Position numbers and translations under genes: made by a program. The notes below the pieces were generated by a model. The model saw only the letters and a program-made list of their open reading frames with translations. It did not search any database and was not told where the DNA came from. Shown here one piece after another: positions 8,226-15,140 of a stretch of DNA of 40,377 nt; position 1 is the first letter of the stretch, and every line of letters begins with the position of its first letter. Source of the stretch: Rhodovulum sp. PH10 (lineage in GTDB: Bacteria; Pseudomonadota; Alphaproteobacteria; Rhizobiales; Xanthobacteraceae); contig NZ_AKZI01000018.1 of NCBI RefSeq assembly GCF_000293785.1, positions 1 to 40,377 of the forward strand, written 5' to 3'.

Positions 8226-11200
8226 CTAGCTCTTGTCGCCGAGCAGGCGGCGGGCCCACCACCCGGTGCGGCGCGGCCGCTCGCTCTCGCTGCCCTCGGT
8301 GGGCTCGGGCGCGGACGGCTCGGACCCGACCTCGGATTCGCCCGAGCCGTTCGTCGCGGACGCCGCCGGCGCCTCGGCGGCCGGCTCGCCGGTCCCGGGC
8401 TCGGAGGTGCCGGGCTCGGAGTTCCCGGGCTCGGAGGTCACCGAGGTGGTGACGCTGAAGCTGCGATGCTCGAGCACGAACGACACCGGCTCGCGCACCG
8501 TCGAGCGACGGCGCGGCGGCGGGGCGGGCTCGGGCGCAGGCTCGGGAGCCGGCTCGGGCGCGGGCGGAGCGCCCGGCTCGCCGCCGTGGCTCGCGTCGCT
8601 CCCATGGCTCGTATGGCTCGTCCCCTCGCCCGCGACAGCCTCCTCGCTCGTCTCGCTCGTCCCGGACCCCGCGTCGGCGGGCTCGGCCGACGCGTCGCTC
8701 GGCGACGGCACGGCTTCCGGAGCCCCCTCGTAGATCTGCAGGAGCTCGGGCGGCTCGATCGGGCCGCCGTCCGGCGGCGGCAGCACCTCGGAATCGCGCC
8801 GCCGGCCACGGCCGCGACGGCCCTCGGTGGGCGGCTCCGGCACGTCGTAGGCGACCGGGAAGCTCTTCGGCGCCAGCTCCTCCGGCACCACCGGATGGTG
8901 CAGCTGCGGCTCGGGCGAAAACCCTTCCGGCGCCATGCCCTCGGGCAGTGGTGCCGCCGGCACCTCGCCGTTCACCTCGCCCGACCACGGCGCCGCCTCG
9001 GCTCCCGCTCGGGCGCCCGCTTGCGCGCCCGCCTCGGCACCCCGATGGCCATGCTCGTGATCGTGCTCGTGCACGTGACCATGGCCGCCTTCGCCGGCCA
9101 CCGTCGGGCCGCCGAAATCGCCGATCGCCTCGACGACCTCCGGCTCGAGATCGTAGCTGCCGTCGGGATTGCCGACCGACGACGGCCCGGCCTCGCCGCG
9201 GCGATTGCGGCGACCGCCCCGGCGACCGCGGCGGCGGCGACGACGGCCCTCGCCGTCCGCGCCTTCGCCCTGCCGGCCGTTGGCGCCAGCCTCGGCGGCC
9301 TGCTGCTCGTCCGAGCCCTCGTCACCGTCGCTCTCGGCGTCGCCGGCACCGTCCTCGTCGCGCTCCTCGCGCTCCTCGCGCGACGACGCGGTCCGGGCGC
9401 CTTCGGCGCGCTCCTCGCGGTCCTCGCCGCGCCGGCCCCGCCGCCGGCGGCGGCGGCGGCGGCGGCCGTCGGCCTCGCCTTCGCTGTCGGCCTCGGCGCG
9501 CTCGGTCTCCTCCTCCTCGTCGGCCTCGGCGATCTCGGCGATCTCGGCCTCGTCGTAGGCCTCGGCGTCGATCTCGTCCTCGGGCTCCGGCTCGGGTGCG
9601 CGGGCGGGCGACGGCACGGCCGCCTGCGCCAAGAGCGCGCGGGCCTGATCGAGGCTGTGCACCTGCTCGCCCTTGTCGATCACGAACGGGTGCTGCCCCA
9701 TCACGTTGGGGTCGGCCTTGATGGTGATGGTGATGCGGAAGCGGTGCTCCAGCTCGGCGAGATGCGCGCGCTTGTGGTTGAGCATGTAGAGCGCGGTGTC
9801 GGTGCCGGTGCGGATCGTCAGATTGTGGGTCGCGCCGCGCATGAGGCCTTCCTCGAGCATGCGCAGGCACTGCAGCGCCACCGAGGAGACCGAGCGGACA
9901 TGGCCCGAGCCGCCGCAGTGCGGGCACTTCTCGGTCGAGCTCTCGAACACGCTGGTGCGGATGCGCTGGCGCGACATCTCCATCAGGCCGAAATGCGAGA
10001 TGCGGCCGACCTGGATGCGCGCGCGGTCGTTCTTCAGCGCCTCCTTGAGGCGCCGCTCGACCGCCCGGTTGTTGCGCTTCTCGTCCATGTCGATGAAGTC
10101 GATGACGATCAGCCCGGCGAGGTCGCGCAGCCGCAGCTGACGGGCGACCTCGTCGCACGCCTCGAGATTGGTCTTGAGCGCGGTGTCCTCGATGTGGTGC
10201 TCGCGGGTGGCGCGGCCGGAATTGACGTCGATCGCGACCAGGGCTTCGGTCTGGTTGATGACGATGTAGCCGCCGGAGCGCAGCTGCACGGTCGGCGAGA
10301 ACATCGCGTCGAGCTGGGTCTCGACCCCGAAGCGGGTCAAGAGCGGCTGCGAGTCGGTGTAGGGCTTCACGTTCTTGGCATGGCTCGGCATGAGCATGCG
10401 CATGAAGTCCTTGGCCTCGCGATAGGCGTCGTCGCCGGCCACCAGAACCTCGTCGATCTCCTTGTTGTAGAGATCGCGGATCGCCCGCTTGACCACCGAG
10501 CCTTCCTCGTAGACCAGCGTCGGCGCCGAGGATTTCAGGGTCAGGTCGCGCACCTGCTCCCACACGCGGAGCAGATACTCGAAGTCGCGCTTCACCTCGG
10601 TCTTGGTGCGCGCCGCGCCGGCGGTGCGCAGGATCACGCCCATCCCCTCCGGAACCTCGAGCTCCTGGGCGATCTCCTTGAGGCGCTTGCGGTCCTGGGT
10701 GTTGGTGATTTTCCGGCTGATGCCGCCGCCGCGCGCGGTGTTCGGCATCAGGACGGAGTAGCGGCCGGCGAGCGAGAGATAGGTGGTCAGCGCCGCGCCC
10801 TTGGTGCCGCGCTCCTCCTTGACGACCTGCACCAGCATGACCTGCCGGCGCTTGATCACCTCTTGAATCTTGTAGGTGCGACGCACGCGGGGGGTGCGGT
10901 CGGGAAGCTCCTCGAGCGCGTCGGCACCGCCGACCGACTCGATGGTCTCCTCTTCCTCGTCGCCCTCCTCGTCGTCGTCCTCGTCGTCGTCGTCTTCCTC
11001 GTCGTCGTCGTCCTCGGGGGACTCGTCCCCGTGGGACTCGTCCTCGTGCGAGTCGTCGTCGTGGGACTCGTCGTCGTGGGACTCGTCACCGTGCGCGTCG
11101 TCCTCGTCCTCGTCGTCGCGGTCGGTGTCGTCGCCGTTCGCCTGGCGGGAGGTCTCGGCGCGCTCGGCGGCCGCCTCGGTCGCGCCCTCCGGGTGCGCGG

Positions 11201-12050
11201 GCGCATCGGCCTCGGCGCCGGTCTCCGCCGGGGCAGTCTCGACCGGGGCGGTCTCGGACACCGGAGCATCGGTCGCGGTCGCGACCGGCTCGGTCGCCGG
11301 CACCGGCACCGCCGGGTCGGCCGACGCCGCAGCGTCGGGCGCGGGCTCGGAGGCCGGAGCCTCGGCCGAGGCTTCGCCGACCGGCGCGCCGCCGGCCTGC
11401 TCGGTCTCGGACGACGCGGCGGCCGCCGCCGCGGCGGCCGGCTCGGCCGGAGATTCGGCGGCCGGCTCGGCGGATGCCGTCTCGACCGTTTCGGAGCCGG
11501 ACGCGTCCGCCGCCGGAGCCGGCTCGACGTCGCTCTCGGAGCGAGCGAAGGCGATCTCGGTCGCCGCCTCGTCGGCCGCCGGCCGCTCGGCCGCGGCCTC
11601 GCCCGCCTCGCCCTCGTTCTCTCGCGCATCCTCCGCCCGGTGCGGCGGCTGGTCGACCGGCTCGCTGACGATGCGGTCGTCGCGATGGGGCGGCCGCTCG
11701 GCGGCGGCCTGACGCGAGCGCGACAGCGCGCGGCGATCGGCCTCGAGCTCGGCGGCGCGGTGGGCGCGCTCCTCCTCGTCGATCAGCACCTGCCGGTCGG
11801 CGACCGGAATTTGGTAGTAGTCGGGATGGATTTCGCTGAACGCCAGAAATCCGTGGCGGTTGCCGCCGTAATCGACGAATGCGGCCTGCAGCGACGGCTC
11901 GACCCGCGTCACCTTGGCCAGATAAATGTTGCCTCGCAGCTGTCGGCGGCTCGCCGACTCGAAATCGAACTCCTCTACGCGGTTCCCGCGAAGCACGACC
12001 ACCCGAGTCTCTTCGGGATGGGTCGCGTCGATGAGCATCTTGTTCGCCAT
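8226..12050 (-). CDS. rne: Ribonuclease E
   Basis: 1274 residues. The endonuclease starts mRNA decay and processes rRNA and tRNA, and its C-terminal half scaffolds the degradosome. The start MANKMLIDATHPEETRVVVL and the S1 beginning (GNIYLAKVTRVEPSLQAAFV, residues 40-59) are clear. The S1 domain is then interrupted by about 295 residues (roughly 91-385) of Ala/Glu/Pro-rich, later strongly Asp/Glu/Ser/His-rich sequence, and resumes at RRTYKIQEVIKRRQVMLVQV. Such inserts are known in alphaproteobacteria. Catalytic aspartates lie in VAIDVNSGR (about 607) and IDFIDMDEKRNN (about 650), and the Zn-link in CPHCGGSG (about 709). The C-terminal third is disordered, with Arg-rich patches that likely bind RNA and a His-rich run at about 987-1003. 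The ATG (12048-12050) has a weak Shine-Dalgarno and follows a long predicted leader. Confidence 0.96.
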   Translation of the reverse strand: MANKMLIDATHPEETRVVVLRGNRVEEFDFESASRRQLRGNIYLAKVTRVEPSLQAAFVDYGGNRHGFLAFSEIHPDYYQIPVADRQVLIDEEERAHRAAELEADRRALSRSRQAAAERPPHRDDRIVSEPVDQPPHRAEDARENEGEAGEAAAERPAADEAATEIAFARSESDVEPAPAADASGSETVETASAEPAAESPAEPAAAAAAAASSETEQAGGAPVGEASAEAPASEPAPDAAASADPAVPVPATEPVATATDAPVSETAPVETAPAETGAEADAPAHPEGATEAAAERAETSRQANGDDTDRDDEDEDDAHGDESHDDESHDDDSHEDESHGDESPEDDDDEEDDDDEDDDEEGDEEEETIESVGGADALEELPDRTPRVRRTYKIQEVIKRRQVMLVQVVKEERGTKGAALTTYLSLAGRYSVLMPNTARGGGISRKITNTQDRKRLKEIAQELEVPEGMGVILRTAGAARTKTEVKRDFEYLLRVWEQVRDLTLKSSAPTLVYEEGSVVKRAIRDLYNKEIDEVLVAGDDAYREAKDFMRMLMPSHAKNVKPYTDSQPLLTRFGVETQLDAMFSPTVQLRSGGYIVINQTEALVAIDVNSGRATREHHIEDTALKTNLEACDEVARQLRLRDLAGLIVIDFIDMDEKRNNRAVERRLKEALKNDRARIQVGRISHFGLMEMSRQRIRTSVFESSTEKCPHCGGSGHVRSVSSVALQCLRMLEEGLMRGATHNLTIRTGTDTALYMLNHKRAHLAELEHRFRITITIKADPNVMGQHPFVIDKGEQVHSLDQARALLAQAAVPSPARAPEPEPEDEIDAEAYDEAEIAEIAEADEEEETERAEADSEGEADGRRRRRRRRRGRRGEDREERAEGARTASSREEREERDEDGAGDAESDGDEGSDEQQAAEAGANGRQGEGADGEGRRRRRRGRRGGRRNRRGEAGPSSVGNPDGSYDLEPEVVEAIGDFGGPTVAGEGGHGHVHEHDHEHGHRGAEAGAQAGARAGAEAAPWSGEVNGEVPAAPLPEGMAPEGFSPEPQLHHPVVPEELAPKSFPVAYDVPEPPTEGRRGRGRRRDSEVLPPPDGGPIEPPELLQIYEGAPEAVPSPSDASAEPADAGSGTSETSEEAVAGEGTSHTSHGSDASHGGEPGAPPAPEPAPEPAPEPAPPPRRRSTVREPVSFVLEHRSFSVTTSVTSEPGNSEPGTSEPGTGEPAAEAPAASATNGSGESEVGSEPSAPEPTEGSESERPRRTGWWARRLLGDKS
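9042..9092 (-). other. Histidine-rich segment in the RNase E scaffold region
   Basis: Within the rne reading frame the minus strand encodes GGHGHVHEHDHEHGHRG: seven His alternating with Gly, Val, Glu and Asp at about residues 987-1003. Alternating His/acidic runs often bind Zn2+, Ni2+ or Cu2+. It lies in the non-catalytic C-terminal tail. Metal binding is inference. Confidence 0.6.
10960..11120 (-). repeat. Acidic DESH micro-repeats in the RNase E S1 insert
   Basis: The rne frame reads ...DAHGDESHDDESHDDDSHED... and then runs of Asp and Glu. At the DNA level this is a degenerate 15-bp repeat of the form GTGGGACTCGTCGTC on the plus strand, followed by CTC/GTC triplet runs. Repeat slippage probably expands and contracts the insert. 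Confidence 0.7.
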
Positions 12051-12498
12051 GTTTGTGTCTCTGTGCGGCGCAGTCGCCGTGCGTGGCCCGGGCTCCCGGC
12101 AGGGACGGGCGGAACGAACGGGCACTGCAGGCCGAAGGGGGGGTGGAACCAGGTCGATGGTCGAAGCGCGCGGAACGATCGGACGGACGGAGACGGCAGC
12201 GACGGCGCTCGATCACAGCGCCCGGCGGTCCTCTCCGTGCTCGTCGTTCCGGACATGGGCTCCGATCCTGGGGTTGGGGCGGCCGCTCAGCGGCCTCGAA
12301 GGACGATGCGGGAAAGAGATCTTTGCGTGAACGCCCAAGAGGATCGCAGACGCATCCAATCGTCCTTCGAAGGAGGAGACCGCTCGCTGCCGACGCCACC
12401 GCGATCCGCCTCTGGGGGCGTCGCCGGTGACGGAGGCCGGATCCTCGAGGTCTGTGGCCGCCGACGCAGGGCAGGACCAGCCTCTCGGAATCCACCAG
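12051..12498 (-). promoter_or_regulatory. Long predicted 5' leader of rne
   Basis: About 450 nt separate the predicted rne transcription start (about 12499) from the ATG at 12050. No gene is evident here on either strand. The stretch carries a hairpin GGCCGC-TCA-GCGGCC at 12281-12295 and a small A/U-rich patch at 12309-12327, of the kind RNase E cuts. Autoregulation of rne through its leader is established in enterobacteria; its operation here is inference. Confidence 0.45.
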
Positions 12499-12505
12499 CA
12501 CCTCT

Positions 12506-12534
12506 TATTAAGGCGCGTCATGGGCCATTGGCAA
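12506..12534 (-). promoter_or_regulatory. Candidate sigma-70 promoter of rne
   Basis: On the minus strand TTGCCA (12534-12529) and TTAATA (12511-12506) are separated by exactly 17 nt. It is the most AT-rich spot in the gap between rne and amiC. The predicted start is near 12499. Confidence 0.5.
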
Positions 12535-12704
12535 GCCGCATGATATTCACGTCGCGGCGAGGCCGGACCGGGAAATCCCGTCCGGTCAGCCATTTATGCA
12601 GCGCATTCGGGGTCCTGCCGATTGCCGGCCCGGCGCCGCCGTGAGAAAGTCCACGTTAACCTTCAGAGTTCATTCACGAAGCCACGAGGGGAGGAGCGAA
12701 CGAC

Positions 12705-13961
12705 GTGGCGCGGGGGCTGGCCTTTGTCCTGATCGCGGCCGCCGTGCTCGGCCGGCTGCTGATGGCGGCCGTCGCGCCGGCGAGCGCCGAGACGCGTCCG
12801 CCCGCCACCGTTCCGTTTCCCGTCGCCACCGCCGCCCGCCTCGCCGGCGACCAGGGCCAGACCCGATTCGTGGTCGATCTCTCGCAGAAGGTCGAGATGC
12901 GGGCGTTCACCCTGCCCGACCCTTACCGGGTGATCGTCGACCTCCCCCAAGTCACCTTCGACCTGCCGGCCAAGAGCGGCGAGCGCGGCCGCGGGCTGAT
13001 CAAGGCGTATCGCTACGGGCTGGTGATGCCGGGCGGCTCGCGCATCGTGATCGACACCACCGGCCCGGTGCGGGTGGAGCGCGCCTTCGTGCTCGATCCG
13101 GTCAACGGCCTGCCGGCCCGCCTCGTGCTCGACCTCGCCTCGGTCGACCGGGCGACCTTTCTGCGCGCCGCCGCGATCGACAACCGCCTGCCGCGCGATC
13201 CGCCCCCCGTCCAGGGCGACCACGACCCGGCCGCCGCCGGCGACCCGCGGCCGATCGTGGTGCTCGATCCCGGCCATGGCGGCATCGATTCGGGCACCGT
13301 CGCGCCGAGCGGCGAGGAGGAGAAGAATCTGGTGCTCGCCTTCGGGCTGGCGCTGCGCGACCGCCTCGAGCAGACCGGCCGCTATCGCGTGGTGATGACC
13401 CGCTCGGACGACCGCTTCATCCCGCTCAACGACCGGGTGCGCTTCGCTCGCGACCGCAATGCGCAATTGTTCATCTCGATCCATTGCGACGCGCTGCGGC
13501 GGCGCGACGGCGAGGCGGCGGGCGCCACCGTCTACACGCTGTCGGAGAAGGCGAGCGACACCGAGGCCGAGCGACTCGCCGACACCGAGAACAAGGCCGA
13601 CGTGATCTCCGGCGTCGACCTCTCGGCCGAGCCCGACGAGATCGCCGGCATCCTGATCGATCTCGCCCAGCGCGAGACCAAGAACTACACGACCCGGTTC
13701 GCCCGCGGGCTGGTCGACGAGCTCGGCAAGGCCGCGCGGCTCCACAAGAAGCCGTTGAAGTCGGCCGGCTTCCGGGTGCTCACCGCGCCCGACGTGCCGT
13801 CCGTGCTGATCGAGCTCGGCTACGTGTCGAACAAGACCGACATGAAGATGCTGACCTCCGACGCCTGGCGCACCAAGGCGGCCGACTCGATCACCCAGGC
13901 GGTCGATGCGTTCTTCCACCCGACCGCCCCCGCCACCCGCGCCGCCGCCGAGGCGCATTGA
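12705..13961 (+). CDS. amiC: N-acetylmuramoyl-L-alanine amidase, AmiC type
   Basis: 418 residues. The enzyme cleaves the bond between MurNAc and the stem peptide in the periplasm, mainly to split septal peptidoglycan at division. A signal peptide (ending about ASAET, residue 30) is followed by an AMIN domain (about 50-150; TRFVVDLSQKVEMRAF) that targets it to the septum, then an Amidase_3 domain (about 183-410). The zinc ligands can be placed: His191 in LDPGHGG, Glu206 in GEEEKN and His260 in ISIHCDA. The catalytic Glu370 is in VLIELGYVSN. The GTG start (12705) has GGGGAGGAG about 8 nt upstream. A TTAACC at 12656-12661, a weak CtrA half-site, lies upstream. In many alphaproteobacteria the order is rne-amiC-PBP1A, as here apart from the intervening DUF3800 gene. 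Confidence 0.95.
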   Translation: MARGLAFVLIAAAVLGRLLMAAVAPASAETRPPATVPFPVATAARLAGDQGQTRFVVDLSQKVEMRAFTLPDPYRVIVDLPQVTFDLPAKSGERGRGLIKAYRYGLVMPGGSRIVIDTTGPVRVERAFVLDPVNGLPARLVLDLASVDRATFLRAAAIDNRLPRDPPPVQGDHDPAAAGDPRPIVVLDPGHGGIDSGTVAPSGEEEKNLVLAFGLALRDRLEQTGRYRVVMTRSDDRFIPLNDRVRFARDRNAQLFISIHCDALRRRDGEAAGATVYTLSEKASDTEAERLADTENKADVISGVDLSAEPDEIAGILIDLAQRETKNYTTRFARGLVDELGKAARLHKKPLKSAGFRVLTAPDVPSVLIELGYVSNKTDMKMLTSDAWRTKAADSITQAVDAFFHPTAPATRAAAEAH

Positions 13962-14032
13962 GCGGAAGCGGGCCGGATCCGCCGGGCGAAGTGGCTTTCT
14001 CGATCATCCGATCGCCGGCTCCTCGGTCGTGG

Positions 14033-14770
14033 TCACGACCGCTTCTGACGGCAACAGACGCAATTGCAGGGCTCGGCCGCCGGCCTGAGATGGGTGAGGC
14101 CGTGCACGACGCCGCCCTCGGCGTCGAACCGATGCGACACGATGTCGAAATAGGTCGCGTCGCCTTTCTCGAAATAACGCCGAGTCGCGTATGCGACCAT
14201 GTCGGCGTACTGCACCATCCGCGTCGCCCGAGAATTCACGAACAACGGCACGTCCGCCAGATTGTAGAGCTGGCCCCAGCGATGCCCGACCGTGCGAAAA
14301 TCGCGAGCGAGTCCTTGCAGCGACGTCTCGTAGGTCGACTCGTCGGCGATGATTAGCCCGCGCTGTGTATTTCCGCGCCGATGCAGCCGGGCGAGAAACT
14401 TGTCGAAGCGATTGCAGATCTGCTCGAACGCCCGTTCCATCGGGTCGTCGGGCGACACCGCCGCACGATGCACCGCCGCCCCGAAGAGATGAACTTGGCC
14501 GGAGCCGGCGAGAATGCCGAGCGCCTCCGCGTAGGCGTCGTGCCTCACCTGTCTCGGGACCCCTCGCCAATGCTTTCGGCCGGAGAGGATGTCGCCGCCG
14601 CGAAACTCCAGGCCGGCCGGATTGTCCGGCCACACGCGCTGCGCCAGAGCGTCCAGACGCTCCGAAAACCAGTGCGGCTGCCGCTCGAACAGCGCCACGC
14701 CGGCGAGCACCACGTGGCGATCGGCAGGATTGTCGGCGGATCCCGAGTCGTCGAGATACAACAAGTACAT
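14033..14770 (-). CDS. DUF3800 domain protein
   Basis: 245 residues. The start MYLLYLDDSGSADNP, then HVVLAGVALF, and IIADESTYETSL and RATRMVQYADMVAYATRRYF further on, fit the DUF3800 family. Its conserved acidic residues (LDDSG, DES, QYADM) resemble an RNase H-like metal site. No function is established; members occur beside phage, plasmid and defence genes. The C-terminus has an unusual cluster of four cysteines (EPCNCVCCRQKRS) that could bind a metal, which is inference. I chose the ATG at 14768-14770 because the family starts there; it lacks an evident Shine-Dalgarno, and a T7 run lies shortly upstream. The gene sits on the opposite strand between amiC and the PBP1A gene, genes usually adjacent. 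Its codon use seems less extreme in GC than its neighbours', which fits acquisition by transfer. Confidence 0.8.
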   Translation of the reverse strand: MYLLYLDDSGSADNPADRHVVLAGVALFERQPHWFSERLDALAQRVWPDNPAGLEFRGGDILSGRKHWRGVPRQVRHDAYAEALGILAGSGQVHLFGAAVHRAAVSPDDPMERAFEQICNRFDKFLARLHRRGNTQRGLIIADESTYETSLQGLARDFRTVGHRWGQLYNLADVPLFVNSRATRMVQYADMVAYATRRYFEKGDATYFDIVSHRFDAEGGVVHGLTHLRPAAEPCNCVCCRQKRS

Positions 14771-14857
14771 GAAAATACATGGTCGCCAAAAAAAGGCGGC
14801 CGGGCGAGGTAACGACCCCGACGGTCCGCATCGGCGGACCTCCCAACCGCAGGCATC

Positions 14858-14886
14858 AGGATAGGTCGACCGCAACCGCTCCGCAA
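14858..14886 (-). promoter_or_regulatory. Candidate promoter of the DUF3800 gene
   Basis: TTGCGG (14886-14881) and TATCCT (14863-14858) on the minus strand are 17 nt apart, about 90 nt before the ATG. The -35 match is weak. Otherwise 14771-15140 holds only GC-rich low-complexity DNA, with no gene I can support. Confidence 0.3.
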
Positions 14887-15140
14887 GTGGCCCGGACGCC
14901 TCAGTTCGACCATAAAACCGGGCGACTTAGCGGACCGATCAAACCGGCCCGCCGGCGCAGGGACGACCGCGCCGCGGCAGACGGCCGGACCACGGGGGAT
15001 CGGGCCGGCCGGGCGACCGCGCGACGGGCGTTCGGACGATGGACGCCCGCAAACGGGCGACCGGACGGTGGACGGGGGAGCGCACGGCCCCCGCGGGTCC
15101 CGGGCCGCGACAGGCGGCACATTCGACGGGGAATGGGGCG

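Noticed and set aside
8034-12644. Very long open frame on the plus strand opposite rne
   Set aside because: It is antisense to a clear RNase E, has biased low-complexity composition and no family resemblance. Such frames are usual opposite genes with GC-rich third positions.
15039-15140. Upstream in-frame ATG of the PBP1A gene as the true start
   Set aside because: It would place a 34-residue Arg/Gly/Pro-rich stretch before the membrane anchor. The family starts at MKVFLRLFGFFF and a GGGG ribosome site precedes ATG 15141.
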